Origin: Dyella flagellata
Lineage (GTDB): Bacteria; Pseudomonadota; Gammaproteobacteria; Xanthomonadales; Rhodanobacteraceae
Direction: 5' to 3'
NCBI RefSeq assembly: GCF_030160275.1
Contig: NZ_BSOA01000006.1
Span: 124,001 to 188,000 of the forward strand
Length of the DNA stretch: 64,000 nt
Below are positions 43,357-53,584 of this stretch, piece by piece. A program made the position numbers and the translations under genes. The stretch's first letter is position 1, and every line of letters begins with the position of its first letter. A model generated the notes under the pieces. That model was not told the origin of the DNA, did not search any database, and worked only from the letters and a program-made list of their open reading frames with translations.

Positions 43357-45585
43357 TCATGGCTGCGCCGCATCGGCCGGATCGCCATAAAACAGCCCTC
43401 GTCCGCTGGTCGCAAAATACACACGCCCGAACACGCGCGGATCACCCGTAACCAGCCGCTCGCCACCATAGCGATGCGCATCGTCATCGATACGCAGCCA
43501 ATGAGCACCCGCATCGGTCGAGCGATAAAGCCCATAAATCCCGGCATATTCACCAGCCGCGAACACCGTGGGCAAGGAACTGCCCGGCGCCGGCTTGCCG
43601 AAACCAAAATCGCGCGCGTCGGCCAATCCACCCAGTTGCGTCAAAGCGCTGCCATCGTCCTTCGCACGCAACAAACCAAGGCCAAGGCCGCTGACGTACA
43701 CCACGCCGGCCGCATCAGGCGCCGCGCGCATCTCAACCACGTAGGCTTGCTTCACCCGCTCACCCAAGGCACCTGCCATTGGCTTAAAGTGCTCACCACC
43801 ATCGCGGCTGACGAAAACCTGCCGTGCCTTGCCGTCATAAGCGTAAAAGCGCCTCGGGTCGACACGATCGCTCAATACGCGCGCGCGCGACGATAGACCC
43901 TGGACGGGAATCCATCGTTTGCCGAAGTCATGCGTGACATAAGCGTTGGGCGCCTCTTCCGGAAACCACAGTACCGCCGAACCGTCGGCGGCAACGGCGA
44001 TAGTGCCCGCCGCCTGCCCTACCTGTGCGGGTTCGCTGGCAAAGGCTTGCCAGTGCTCGCCACCATCGCGCGAATACGCGACGCGGATCGCCGGGTCGAA
44101 CGGCTTTCGCAAGCGGCCGCTACGCACGATCAAGGCGGGTTTGGCGGCAGCAAAATCGATGCTTTCCGTGTTGGCGTAACGCGGCGGCGCGGTGAATTGC
44201 AATTGCGCCACGGCCAAATGGTCATGCTTGTAACCGTCGAGATCGCCGAGCGCACTCAACAGATGCGCACCTTGCGGGGGGCTGACCAGATCCAGCGCCA
44301 CGGTTTCCTCCAGGCCGTGATCCTGGAATTGCCAGTGCACGCTGCCACCGTGATCGGCCTGGCGCATATCCGTGGACATCCACACGCCGTAGCCAGTGAC
44401 GAACCATACGCGATCCGCATCGTGCGGATCGATGGCGATCGAAGCAAGCCAGTGCGGCGTATGCTCGCGCGTCCATACCGGATCGCTGTAGTCGAACTGC
44501 GAGCGCGCGAAAATTTCCTGCCAGTGATGACCGCCGTCGGTGCTGCGAAACAATTCGTCTTTCGGGTTGTAATGCGCGAACGTGGCAGTCATCACCACGT
44601 TCGGGTCGCGCGGATCCACCGCAATCGCCCCCCAACCATAACCGCTCGGTGTGCCTACGACGTGCGGCAGTGGCGTAACGTCCGTCCAGCGCTGCACAGC
44701 GGGTTCATATTTCCACACCGCTCCGTCGTGCATGGTGTCCGGACCAGGCTCATCGCCATAGCTCAGGTAATAGGAACCATCGCCCGCGCGCACCATGTGA
44801 TTGGGCCGCAGGCCAACGGGCTGTCCGGATACGGCATTCCAAGTACGTCCACCGTCAGTCGACCGAAACAGACTGGTTTCCCGAGTGGAAACACCGGCGT
44901 AAAGCACGTTGGACGGTTTGCCTGCCGCACTGCCGGCCGGATCGAACACCACGAACACGATGCCGACCGCTTGCGAGCGCGTATGCGTCTTTGCACTGGC
45001 CGAAGAGGAGGTGGCGACGGCAGGAAAGCTAGCCACCTTGTTCCAATGCGAACCGTAATCGTCACTGCGCCACAAGCCCGCATCGCGCGAGCCGAGGAAG
45101 AGGATGCGCCCGTCATGGGGATCCACCGCCAACCGCTCACCGTCGCCCCGCCCCAGTTCATTGCCACCCGCCTTGAACGGCAGGTCGGCGCGCTGGAAGC
45201 GCGTGCCGCGATCGGTTGAGCGCATCACGGCTGCATAGCCGGAACGAGGCTCGTTGTAAGTGCCCGAGAGCAGATAGACACGATTGGCGTCACTCGGATC
45301 TATGGCAATGCTGTCGATGCCGAGCAGATTGTTGTCCGCCGCACTCACCCAGTCGGTGATCGCCGTCCAGTGCATGGTGGACTGATCCCAGCGATAGGCG
45401 CCACCGACGTCAGTGCGTGCATAGAGCAGACCTTGTGCCGTGGGATGGTAGATCAGCCCGCTGACGAAACCGCCGCCGCCGATGTCGACGCTGGTGAAGT
45501 GGTAAGGAACCGTGGCCGGTTGACTGGCGTGAACACTCAGCGTGAGGAACAAAGAGCAGGCAATAACACTGATGTTTCTGAACAT
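43357..45585 (-). CDS. Secreted GH74 endo-xyloglucanase (second copy)
   Basis: 742 residues from the ATG at 45585; the upstream frame to 45777 overlaps the TonB receptor 3' end and is not coding. The signal peptide is MFRNISVIACSLFLTLSVHA. It has the GH74 twin propeller with repeats (STDGGRTWNAV, STDGGHHWQEI, SRDGGEHWQAF, SRDGGEHFKPM, STDAGAHWLRI), catalytic Asp in ARTDVGGAYRW and second Asp in LLSALGDLDGY. It is clearly diverged from the first copy at 28998-31256, with different loops, so the two may differ in endo versus exo mode or in side-chain tolerance. It follows the TonB receptor in the same operon. Confidence 0.92.
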   Translation of the reverse strand: MFRNISVIACSLFLTLSVHASQPATVPYHFTSVDIGGGGFVSGLIYHPTAQGLLYARTDVGGAYRWDQSTMHWTAITDWVSAADNNLLGIDSIAIDPSDANRVYLLSGTYNEPRSGYAAVMRSTDRGTRFQRADLPFKAGGNELGRGDGERLAVDPHDGRILFLGSRDAGLWRSDDYGSHWNKVASFPAVATSSSASAKTHTRSQAVGIVFVVFDPAGSAAGKPSNVLYAGVSTRETSLFRSTDGGRTWNAVSGQPVGLRPNHMVRAGDGSYYLSYGDEPGPDTMHDGAVWKYEPAVQRWTDVTPLPHVVGTPSGYGWGAIAVDPRDPNVVMTATFAHYNPKDELFRSTDGGHHWQEIFARSQFDYSDPVWTREHTPHWLASIAIDPHDADRVWFVTGYGVWMSTDMRQADHGGSVHWQFQDHGLEETVALDLVSPPQGAHLLSALGDLDGYKHDHLAVAQLQFTAPPRYANTESIDFAAAKPALIVRSGRLRKPFDPAIRVAYSRDGGEHWQAFASEPAQVGQAAGTIAVAADGSAVLWFPEEAPNAYVTHDFGKRWIPVQGLSSRARVLSDRVDPRRFYAYDGKARQVFVSRDGGEHFKPMAGALGERVKQAYVVEMRAAPDAAGVVYVSGLGLGLLRAKDDGSALTQLGGLADARDFGFGKPAPGSSLPTVFAAGEYAGIYGLYRSTDAGAHWLRIDDDAHRYGGERLVTGDPRVFGRVYFATSGRGLFYGDPADAAQP

Positions 45586-45763
45586 GCCTAAGAAATTCCT
45601 GCTCGCCTTGCCGTCATTCCGGCGGGAGCCCAAATGACCGGCTGCGGGTGAGCAGGATGGATGAGCCGGAACACAGAGAGATTTTCGAGGTGCCGAGCAA
45701 GGCACCCAATGCTGGATGCCTTGCCATGCCGGAGCCCTCATCGCCCGCTCAAACCCTGCACAA

Positions 45764-48763
45764 TCAGAACGACACACGCACAGTCAGCGCATAACGGGTG
45801 TCGTTCACGTACCATGAGGTGATGTGCTTGCCGGCGGCATTCTGGTACATGATCGTGCGCTGTTCGGCGTTGTTGAGATTGTTCATCTCCAGGCCGAGCT
45901 TCACGTGCTGGTTGAACGCGTAGAAGATCGAACCATCCAGCTGTCCGTAGGCATCGGCGAACACCGGCAGTTTCCACGGAATGTTGTTATCGGTACCGTT
46001 GTAGCCATTCGGACCGATCGACAGCAGATACTGGCTGCGCCAGTTGTAGGCCAATCGGATCTGCCACGGACCGTGCTCATAGAAACCGGCGACATTGAGC
46101 GAATCCCTTGACAGGCCGTCCGCCGGCAGGTTGCCGTATTTGGACCCATCGGTATCCAGCGGCACCGCCGTGGAGTCGTTCGGCACATGAGTCCTGCTGC
46201 GGATGTAGGTGTAGTTCGCCGACATGCCGAAGCCCTTGACCGGCAGGAAATCGAAGAACTGGTTCCAGCCGACTTCCGCGCCATCGATCGTGGCCTTGCC
46301 GATGTTCACCGGACGGGTGATCAGGTACTGATAGTTGTTGCCGTCAACGCCCGGATACGTCACGAACTGCGACTCGTTGCGGAAGTAGTCGCTTATTCCC
46401 TTGTGGAAGAAGTTGATCCAGGTCATGCCGCCATGATCCTGATCGAAGTACCACTCCAGCGACAGATCGAACTGATTGGCCTTCATCGGCGTCAGGTACG
46501 GGTTGCTGGTGGAAGTGCCGGTCAAAACCAACTCGTTGAGCGGCAGCGAGGTGGCGCCTTTGGGCGGTGTATAGCCGGCGTTCACTGCGGCATTGAGCAC
46601 CTGATAGGCTTGCATCTGGCTGAAATCCGGCCGCGCAACCGCCTTGGAAAAGGCGAAACGCGTGATCACGTTCGGAGCAAACTCCCACTTCAGGTTCAAG
46701 CTGGGCAGGACGTCGGTGTACTCGTTCCGCGCCGTGATGGGCGAACTCTGGCCCGTGCCCAGAAAGGGCGCCAACGCCTGATTGGGATACACCAGAAAGC
46801 CCTGGGCGGCGTTGCTGGTCCTCACCGCACGCACGCCGACGTTGCCGCTCAGATTGGCATCGTCCACCCCGAATTCGAGCATGCCGTACGCTGCGTAGGT
46901 TTTCTCGTGCTGAACATTGGTGTGGGCAGCATCGAGCAACGTGGGCTCGTATGGCTTGTCATAGCCGCCGCCGATGTAATACGGATTGGCGGCGTCGTGG
47001 ATGTCCGCATAGCTGGCCGGGTAGCCCAGCGCGGTCGACAGCACCGGTGCGTAGAACGCGCCCGGTATGCTGGCGGAGCCCTTGTAGAAGTTGTTGAACG
47101 TATCCAGGTGCACCAGGCTGGAATTCACCGTACCGTTCAAGTTCAGGCCAGGCATCGCGCCGCTTGGTATTGCCCATCCTTGCATCCAGGTCTGGAACAC
47201 GGGATTCCAGTTGTAACCGGTATCGATGTTATTGGCATAGCGGTCGGTTATGCGCACACCCGCCTTCACCGCATGCACGAACCCGCTGGCGAAGCTGTGC
47301 TCGATGTCGCCGCGCCAAGCCAGCTCTTTGGCGTAGTTCTGGTCCTGGTGATCCATGGTGAACCCCCAATAGTAATTGGCGGGGTTCGTGGTGAAGCTGG
47401 TATCGACGCCAATGCGCGGCGGGTTGCTACCGTTCAGGGCGACGTCGATATAGGGCACGTTGGTGCCCAGGGCCACCGTGGAATCCAGACTATTGGTCGT
47501 AGCCTTGACGAACTGCAACTCGCTCGTGACATCGGTGCTCGTGCCCAGCTGCCACTTCAGGCCGGTGGAGAAATCCGTGGTCTTGGAATGGCTGTTCGAT
47601 GCGCGGATGTCGGTGCCCATCGGCACGCCGCCGGGCTGCGTTAGGCGACCGGACTGGAACACGCCGCCGTTGATCTGGCTCGGCTGGCTGGCATCCACCA
47701 CCACCTGCGTCGGGTCGTTGCTCACGAAGATCGCATCCTCGTCCCAGACCTCGTGGTACTTGCTCTGGAACGCGGTGGCGTAAAGCTCAAGATCGTTGCT
47801 GGGGCGCCACTGGAAGGCCAGGTAATAGCCATCGCGCTTGCGGTCATAGAGCAACGTGCGCCAGTCGGCGCCGCGCGGTACCCAAACGCCGGCCGAGTCC
47901 TTGAAGAACGGACGCACGAACAGGCCATCGGTACGCGTGGCCAGGCGGGAATCGGCGACATCGACGAGGAAACCCATATCGCCGATGCTGGTGTGCCAGC
48001 GATTGCTGTAGAGCACGGAGGCGGACGGCTTGTACTTCTTGTCGAAGTCGCCATAGTTCTCGCTCGCGGAAGCAGCGATCTTCTGGCCCTGGAAGTCGAA
48101 AGGCATGAAGGTGCGCAGGTTCACGGTGCCGCCCAGGCCGCCTTCGATCATGTCGGCCTTCTGGTTCTTGAAGACGTCGACGCCGGACATCAATTCCGAC
48201 GGCACGTCCTGGAAGCTGAGAGCACGTCCACCGTTGGCGGAAAAACTGTCGCGGCCATTCAATTCCGAACGCACCTGCGTAAGACCACGCACCTGCACGC
48301 CATTGCCTTCGGCGGAGAAGTGTTCCGGGTCGCCCTGGGAGAGAAAATGGTCGATGGTGACGCCGGGAATGCGCGACAGGCTTTCCGTGACGCTGCGATC
48401 CGGCAGCGCACCGATGTCCGTTGCGGATAACGAATCGACGAAGGTGTCGGCGTAGCGCTTGGTGTCCTGCGCCATTTCGACCGACGCGCGGATGCCCGTG
48501 ACGGTGACCGTGACCAGCTGCTTGGCTTGTTCCTGCGTCTTCTTTTTGGCCGCGTTTGAGGTGTCCACCGCCCCTGTCTGCGCGGATGTACTGCCCGTAC
48601 CGGAAGCCAGCGCCGCATCCTGGGCATGTACGGCGGCTGAGCCATACGTGAACGCAAGTCCCATTGCCACTGCCACAGCCAGTCGACCGCCGGACACCGG
48701 CTTGACCCCCACAGGACGTTGTCCGACGCCATGCTTACCCGAAGCTTGCACTTTCCCGATCAT
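45764..48763 (-). CDS. TonB-dependent outer membrane receptor for xyloglucan oligosaccharides
   Basis: 999 residues. The signal peptide is cleaved near AAVHAQ (about 47). A TonB box (VTVTVTGIR, about 84-93) precedes the plug domain (SVTESLSRIPGVTIDHFLSQ, GVQVRGLTQVRSELNGRDSF, SELMSGVDVFKNQKADMIEG, GLGGTVNLRT). The rest is the 22-strand barrel, ending YALTVRVSF with the terminal Phe. It belongs to the large carbohydrate-type receptors of Xanthomonadales. The operon continues GH74, GH35 and GH3, so xyloglucan fragments are the likely cargo. No FecI/FecR-type regulators or extra N-terminal signalling domain were seen. Confidence 0.92.
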   Translation of the reverse strand: MIGKVQASGKHGVGQRPVGVKPVSGGRLAVAVAMGLAFTYGSAAVHAQDAALASGTGSTSAQTGAVDTSNAAKKKTQEQAKQLVTVTVTGIRASVEMAQDTKRYADTFVDSLSATDIGALPDRSVTESLSRIPGVTIDHFLSQGDPEHFSAEGNGVQVRGLTQVRSELNGRDSFSANGGRALSFQDVPSELMSGVDVFKNQKADMIEGGLGGTVNLRTFMPFDFQGQKIAASASENYGDFDKKYKPSASVLYSNRWHTSIGDMGFLVDVADSRLATRTDGLFVRPFFKDSAGVWVPRGADWRTLLYDRKRDGYYLAFQWRPSNDLELYATAFQSKYHEVWDEDAIFVSNDPTQVVVDASQPSQINGGVFQSGRLTQPGGVPMGTDIRASNSHSKTTDFSTGLKWQLGTSTDVTSELQFVKATTNSLDSTVALGTNVPYIDVALNGSNPPRIGVDTSFTTNPANYYWGFTMDHQDQNYAKELAWRGDIEHSFASGFVHAVKAGVRITDRYANNIDTGYNWNPVFQTWMQGWAIPSGAMPGLNLNGTVNSSLVHLDTFNNFYKGSASIPGAFYAPVLSTALGYPASYADIHDAANPYYIGGGYDKPYEPTLLDAAHTNVQHEKTYAAYGMLEFGVDDANLSGNVGVRAVRTSNAAQGFLVYPNQALAPFLGTGQSSPITARNEYTDVLPSLNLKWEFAPNVITRFAFSKAVARPDFSQMQAYQVLNAAVNAGYTPPKGATSLPLNELVLTGTSTSNPYLTPMKANQFDLSLEWYFDQDHGGMTWINFFHKGISDYFRNESQFVTYPGVDGNNYQYLITRPVNIGKATIDGAEVGWNQFFDFLPVKGFGMSANYTYIRSRTHVPNDSTAVPLDTDGSKYGNLPADGLSRDSLNVAGFYEHGPWQIRLAYNWRSQYLLSIGPNGYNGTDNNIPWKLPVFADAYGQLDGSIFYAFNQHVKLGLEMNNLNNAEQRTIMYQNAAGKHITSWYVNDTRYALTVRVSF

Positions 48764-49178
48764 GAGCTTTCTTCTCTCCCCGCAGTTACCCGCGCCGGCG
48801 GACCGTAGTCAGCCAACTGTTGTTGTCATTTCGGGCCAGCGGCCCGGCGGATGCATCCGACGGCAAACTCCCCTGAGTGTTATCTGTCCGTCATGGATGC
48901 TTGGCAATGTCGATGCTGGGGCTTAAGCCTTATGTCGGGCAATTACGAAATTGACGGCGCGGATTAATGTTTCTTCATTTGCGGTCGCGGTAATAGATCG
49001 ATCCAAAACCGGATGCAAGTCGACTGATGAAGCCGGCCGGTTCGGCTAAAACGATGAGCATCACGATGCAAGTGATGTTTCAAAACTCGGCTTTTTAACC
49101 CGATATGCCCCATTTTTCGCTAGCACGTGAATGCGTCCCGACGTCGCCCGCCCGGCAGCATCCTCGGCCTGTGGAGTT
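48764..49178. promoter_or_regulatory. Control region of the TonB receptor operon
   Basis: 415 bp between the LysR gene end and the receptor gene, both on the minus strand. It must contain the receptor-operon promoter. A small inverted repeat CATCAC/GTGATG lies at about 49059-49077. No gene was recognised and no operator could be assigned. Confidence 0.45.
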
Positions 49179-50117
49179 TCAGTACACCTCCCGCGCCATG
49201 TGGCGTAGCGCTTGGACCATCAAACCCACCGCCGGCGAAAGCGCCTTTTCCTTGGAGCTAATCAGTCCGAAATCGTCCATCTTGCAGTCCATCGGCAGCG
49301 GCAGGATTTCCACCATGCCGTGCGCCGCGTAATACTGCGCCACGTCCTGGGCAAGCACGGCAATCATGTCGCTTTGTTCAAGCACGCGCGTGATGAAAAG
49401 AAGTGCCGACGTTTCGACAACGTTCGATGGCGGCGCCAGGCTCGCGCGCTGGAACATCAGCTCGAAGCGATGCCGCAACACGCTGCCGGCAGGCGGAACG
49501 ATCCACGCACTGCCTTGTACATCGGACAAGCCAAGCGCCCTGCTCTTCAGCAGCGGATGCTCACGCCGGACCACCGCATGCACGGGCTCGCCAGCCAGGG
49601 ACTCGTAGTGCAGTTGCAGCTTGTCGTGCTCGGGAAACAAGCGGCCGATTACCACGTCGAGCTTGTCCTGGGCCAGCCGCTCAAGCAGGACATTGCTGGT
49701 GTCGATTTCGACCCTGATGCGGATGCTCGGGTGCATGCTCTTGACCGCGGCGACAGCGGCCGGCAGCAGGCGCACACCCGGCGACGTAATGGCACCCACC
49801 GCCACCTGGCCCAGGCGCCCCGCCTTTAGCGCGATGAGTTCTTCCTGAGCCTGGTCAAGGCTGCCGAGCACCATGCGCGCATAGCGGATCAATGCCTCGC
49901 CATAGATGGTCGGCCGCATGCCGCGTGGCATGCGTTCGAACAAAGGCGTGGCCAGCATGTCTTCCAGCTCGCGCAACAGCTTCGATGCTGCCGGCTGCGT
50001 GATGCTGAGTGCCGCCGCCGCGCGGTGGATATTGCCCTCCTCCGCCAGCGCCACCACCAGCAACAATTGCCGTGTTTTCAGGCGCGTGCGGACGTACCAG
50101 GGGTTGGTGTCGATCAT
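49179..50117 (-). CDS. LysR-family regulator (GbpR-like) of the arabinose genes
   Basis: 312 residues. An N-terminal winged helix-turn-helix (RLKTRQLLLVVALAEEGNIH, RAAAALSITQPAASKLLREL, LFERMPRGM) is followed by a LysR substrate-binding domain. The sequence resembles the GbpR subgroup that controls sugar-binding-protein genes in response to arabinose, galactose or fucose. It is divergent from the L-arabinonate dehydratase gene, with 115 bp between. An imperfect inverted repeat at 50132-50160 is a candidate binding site. Control of the downstream arabinose operon is inferred from position. Confidence 0.85.
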   Translation of the reverse strand: MIDTNPWYVRTRLKTRQLLLVVALAEEGNIHRAAAALSITQPAASKLLRELEDMLATPLFERMPRGMRPTIYGEALIRYARMVLGSLDQAQEELIALKAGRLGQVAVGAITSPGVRLLPAAVAAVKSMHPSIRIRVEIDTSNVLLERLAQDKLDVVIGRLFPEHDKLQLHYESLAGEPVHAVVRREHPLLKSRALGLSDVQGSAWIVPPAGSVLRHRFELMFQRASLAPPSNVVETSALLFITRVLEQSDMIAVLAQDVAQYYAAHGMVEILPLPMDCKMDDFGLISSKEKALSPAVGLMVQALRHMAREVY

Positions 50118-50131
50118 GGGCCAGGCCGGAC

Positions 50132-50160
50132 ACTGATATCGATATGGATATCAAATCAGT
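50132..50160. promoter_or_regulatory. Candidate LysR operator
   Basis: ACTGAT (50132-50137) and ATCAGT (50155-50160) form the outer arms; GATATC occurs twice inside. It lies 15-43 bp before the LysR start and about 73-101 bp before the dehydratase start, suiting autoregulation plus activation. Confidence 0.45.
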
Positions 50161-50232
50161 CTAATTTCTCATTGGTAGGTTATCAACCTTGTTTCTAGAC
50201 TGGACTGGCCCTGTCCACCTGAAGACCAGTCC

Positions 50233-51984
50233 ATGTCGGCAAGCAAACCCAGATTGCGGTCCCAGCAATGGTTCGGCAGCATGGACAAGAACGGCTTCAT
50301 GTATCGAAGCTGGATGAAGAACCAGGGCATCCCCGATCACGAATTCGACGGCCGGCCGATCATCGGCATCTGCAACACCTGGTCGGAACTTACGCCCTGC
50401 AACGCGCATTTCCGCAAGCTGGCCGAACACGTCAAGCGCGGCATCTATGAAGCAGGCGGCTTTCCGGTCGAGTTCCCGGTGTTCTCCAACGGCGAATCGA
50501 ACCTGCGGCCTACCGCCATGCTCACGCGCAACCTCGCCTCGATGGACGTCGAAGAGGCGATTCGTGGCAATCCCATCGACGCTGTCGTATTGCTGTGCGG
50601 CTGCGACAAGACCACGCCGGCGCTGTTGATGGGCGCGGCGAGCGTCGACGTGCCGACCCTCGTCGTAACCGGCGGCCCCATGCTCAACGGCAAGCTCGAA
50701 GGCAGGAACATCGGTTCGGGCACAGCCGTCTGGCGTCTGCACGAGGCGCTCAAGGCGGGCGAGATCGACCTGCATCATTTCCTCTCCGCCGAAGCGGGCA
50801 TGTCCCGCTCGGCCGGCACCTGCAACACCATGGGCACCGCCTCCACCATGGCGTGCATGGCCGAATCGCTCGGCGTCTCCTTGCCGCACAACGCCGCGAT
50901 TCCCGCGGTGGATGCGCGTCGCTATGTGCTTGCGCACATGTCGGGGATCCGTATCGTGCAGATGGCGCTGGAAGACTTGAAGCTGTCGAAAATCCTCACT
51001 CGCGAGGCTTTCGAGAATGCCATCTGCACCAATGCGGCGATCGGCGGTTCGACCAATGCGGTGATTCATCTCAAGGCGATTGCCGGACGCGTCGGCGTAC
51101 CGCTCGAACTGGAGGACTGGACGCGCATCGGCCGCAACACCCCTACCCTCGTCGACCTGCAGCCCTCCGGCCGCTTCCTGATGGAGGAGTTCTATTACGC
51201 CGGCGGCCTGCCGGCGGTCCTGCGCCGGCTGCTCGAAGCCAACCGTCTGCCGCACCCGGATGCGTTGACGGTCAACGGCAAGTCGATCGGCGACAACGTG
51301 CGCGAAGCGCCGATCTACGACGACGAAGTGATCCGGCCCCTCGACCAGCCGTTGCTAGCCGATGGCGGCATCCGCATCCTGCGCGGCAATCTTGCGCCCA
51401 ATGGCGCGGTGCTCAAACCGTCCGCGGCAACGCCCGAGTTGCTCCGCCATCGCGGGCGTGCCGTGGTGTTCGAGAACTTCGAGCACTACAAGACAGCCAT
51501 TAACGACGAGGCGCTCGAAGTCGACAAAGATTCGATCCTGGTCATGAAAAACTGCGGTCCGCGCGGCTACCCCGGCATGGCCGAGGTCGGCAACATGGGG
51601 CTGCCGCCCAAACTGCTGCGCCAGGGCGTGAAGGACATGGTGCGCATTTCCGATGCGCGCATGAGCGGCACCGCGTACGGCACGGTGGTGCTGCACGTTG
51701 CGCCGGAGGCCGCGGCGGGCGGACCGCTCGCCGCGGTGCGCAGCGGTGACTGGATCGAACTCGATTGCGAAGCGGGCCGCCTGCACCTGGACGTCAGCGA
51801 CGAAGAACTCGCGCGTCGTTTGCAGGAGCTCAACCCGGCCACCGCACCGGGCGTGGCAGAACAACAGAGTAAAGGGGGCTACGCCCGCCTTTATGTGGAT
51901 CACGTGCTGCAGGCCGACCAAGGCTGTGATCTCGATTTCCTGGTGGGGAACCGTGGTGCGGCCGTGCCACGTCATTCGCATTGA
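50233..51984 (+). CDS. araC: L-arabinonate dehydratase (IlvD/EDD family)
   Basis: 583 residues. It is an IlvD/EDD family [2Fe-2S] dehydratase of the pentonate subgroup (about 580 residues). Cluster ligands are Cys56 (LTPCNAHF), Cys124 (LCGCDKTTPA) and Cys197 (GTCNTMGTAS), with Asp125 and Lys126 for the magnesium site. It converts L-arabinonate to L-2-keto-3-deoxyarabonate in the oxidative arabinose pathway. The next two genes code for the following pathway steps, which supports arabonate over xylonate or gluconate. The symbol follows Azospirillum usage, not the E. coli regulator araC. It is divergent from the LysR gene. Confidence 0.88.
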   Translation: MSASKPRLRSQQWFGSMDKNGFMYRSWMKNQGIPDHEFDGRPIIGICNTWSELTPCNAHFRKLAEHVKRGIYEAGGFPVEFPVFSNGESNLRPTAMLTRNLASMDVEEAIRGNPIDAVVLLCGCDKTTPALLMGAASVDVPTLVVTGGPMLNGKLEGRNIGSGTAVWRLHEALKAGEIDLHHFLSAEAGMSRSAGTCNTMGTASTMACMAESLGVSLPHNAAIPAVDARRYVLAHMSGIRIVQMALEDLKLSKILTREAFENAICTNAAIGGSTNAVIHLKAIAGRVGVPLELEDWTRIGRNTPTLVDLQPSGRFLMEEFYYAGGLPAVLRRLLEANRLPHPDALTVNGKSIGDNVREAPIYDDEVIRPLDQPLLADGGIRILRGNLAPNGAVLKPSAATPELLRHRGRAVVFENFEHYKTAINDEALEVDKDSILVMKNCGPRGYPGMAEVGNMGLPPKLLRQGVKDMVRISDARMSGTAYGTVVLHVAPEAAAGGPLAAVRSGDWIELDCEAGRLHLDVSDEELARRLQELNPATAPGVAEQQSKGGYARLYVDHVLQADQGCDLDFLVGNRGAAVPRHSH

Positions 51985-51994
51985 GGCCTGAAGC

Positions 51995-53584
51995 ATGACG
52001 ATGCCGCTTACCGGCGAATTGCTGATCGCAGGCCGCGCACAACGCGGCGAAGGCGCGGCGTTCCATGCTTTCGACGCGACAAGCGGCGAACCCATAGCAC
52101 CGCCGGTCTTTCATGCCGCATCGGTCGCCGATGTCGATCGCGCCTGTGAACTTGCGGATGAAGCCTTCGACGCGTATCGCGCTCTGCCCGCAGAACAACG
52201 CGCGCGCTTTCTTGATGACTGCGCGGCGCGCATTGAAGCACTGGGTGACCCGCTGATTGAACGGGCCATGACCGAGACCGGCCTGCCGCGTGCACGCCTG
52301 GAAGGTGAACGCGCGCGCACCGTCAATCAATGGCGCATGTTCGCGGCGCTGGTTCGAAGCGGCGACGCGCTCGATGCTCGCGTCGAGCCAGCGCTGCCCC
52401 ACCGCCAGCCACCGCGTACCGACTTGCGTTTCTGGCGCATCGGCGTCGGACCGGTCGCCGTATTCGGCGCGAGCAATTTTCCGCTGGCGTTTTCCGTCGG
52501 CGGTGGCGATACGGCATCGGCTCTTGCTGCCGGCTGTCCTGTCGTGGTGAAGGCACATCCGGCACATCCGGGCACCTCAGAACTGGTGGGCCGCGCCGTC
52601 CAGCAAGCCGTTGCCGCAGCGAGCCTACCTGCGGGTGTGTTCGCATTGTTGTTCGACGCTGGTTATGACGCAGGCTGTGCGCTGGTCCAGCATCCAGCCA
52701 TACGCGCGGTGGGTTTCACCGGTTCGCGTACGGGTGGATTGGCGCTGCTCAAACTCGCAGCGGCACGGCCCGAGCCGATTCCGGTCTACGCGGAAATGAG
52801 CAGCGTGAACCCCAACCTGCTGCTGCCAGGCGCACTGGCTGCGCGAGGCGAAACACTGGCACGCGAATTCACCGCATCGGCCACGCTCGGCTGCGGCCAA
52901 TTCTGTACCAATCCGGGCCTGATGCTCGGCCTGACCGGCGCCACGTTCGATGCCTTCGCCGCCTATGCCGCGCGTGAATTCAGCGCCGTACCGGCTGGCG
53001 TTATGCTCACAGCCGGCATCCTGCATGCATACGAACGCGGCGTCGAACGTCTCTCGCAGCATCCGCAAGTGACGACGCTTGCACGCGGCGCAGCTGTATC
53101 AGGGCGCGCGCAGGCGGCGCTATGGCGGGTGCGTGCGAACAGCTTCCTTACAGATCCTTCGCTCGGCGAGGAAGTGTTTGGTCCGAGCAGCATGCTGGTC
53201 GAATGCGCCGACGAAGCGGAACTACGTGTAGTGCTGCGCAAACTCGAAGGCCAGCTCACCGTCACGCTGCACATGGACCCTGCCGACGCGGAACTGGCGC
53301 ACTCACTGCTGCCGCTGATCGAGCGCAAGGCAGGCCGCTTGCTGGTGAACGGTTTTCCGACCGGCGTCGAAGTGTGCGATGCGATGGTGCATGGTGGTCC
53401 GTTCCCCGCGACCTCGGACAGCCGCAGCACGTCGGTAGGTACGGCTGCTATCGAACGCTTCCTGCGTCCGGTCTGCTACCAGAACTTTGCCGAAGATCTG
53501 CTGCCCGAGGCGCTGCGCGATGGCAATCCCCTGAACCTCCGGCGCCGCTTCGCGGGAAGACCGGAAACCAAGGAAACGGGATGA
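51995..53584 (+). CDS. 2,5-dioxovalerate (alpha-ketoglutarate semialdehyde) dehydrogenase
   Basis: 529 residues of the aldehyde dehydrogenase superfamily, in the longer KGSADH subgroup. Catalytic Cys304 lies in [10 protein letters not shown], general base Glu267 in [10 protein letters not shown], Asn161 in FGASNFPLA and Lys186 in [11 protein letters not shown]; this KAHPAHP variant is typical of the subgroup. It oxidises 2,5-dioxopentanoate to 2-oxoglutarate, the last step of the L-arabinose oxidative route. It follows the dehydratase by 10 bp, and its stop overlaps the next start (ATGA). Confidence 0.9.
   Translation: MTMPLTGELLIAGRAQRGEGAAFHAFDATSGEPIAPPVFHAASVADVDRACELADEAFDAYRALPAEQRARFLDDCAARIEALGDPLIERAMTETGLPRARLEGERARTVNQWRMFAALVRSGDALDARVEPALPHRQPPRTDLRFWRIGVGPVAVFGASNFPLAFSVGGGDTASALAAGCPVVVKAHPAHPGTSELVGRAVQQAVAAASLPAGVFALLFDAGYDAGCALVQHPAIRAVGFTGSRTGGLALLKLAAARPEPIPVYAEMSSVNPNLLLPGALAARGETLAREFTASATLGCGQFCTNPGLMLGLTGATFDAFAAYAAREFSAVPAGVMLTAGILHAYERGVERLSQHPQVTTLARGAAVSGRAQAALWRVRANSFLTDPSLGEEVFGPSSMLVECADEAELRVVLRKLEGQLTVTLHMDPADAELAHSLLPLIERKAGRLLVNGFPTGVEVCDAMVHGGPFPATSDSRSTSVGTAAIERFLRPVCYQNFAEDLLPEALRDGNPLNLRRRFAGRPETKETG

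Noticed and set aside
45586-45777. Upstream in-frame extension of the second GH74 gene
   Set aside because: It overlaps the 3' end of the TonB receptor gene and lacks the signal peptide, which begins at 45585.
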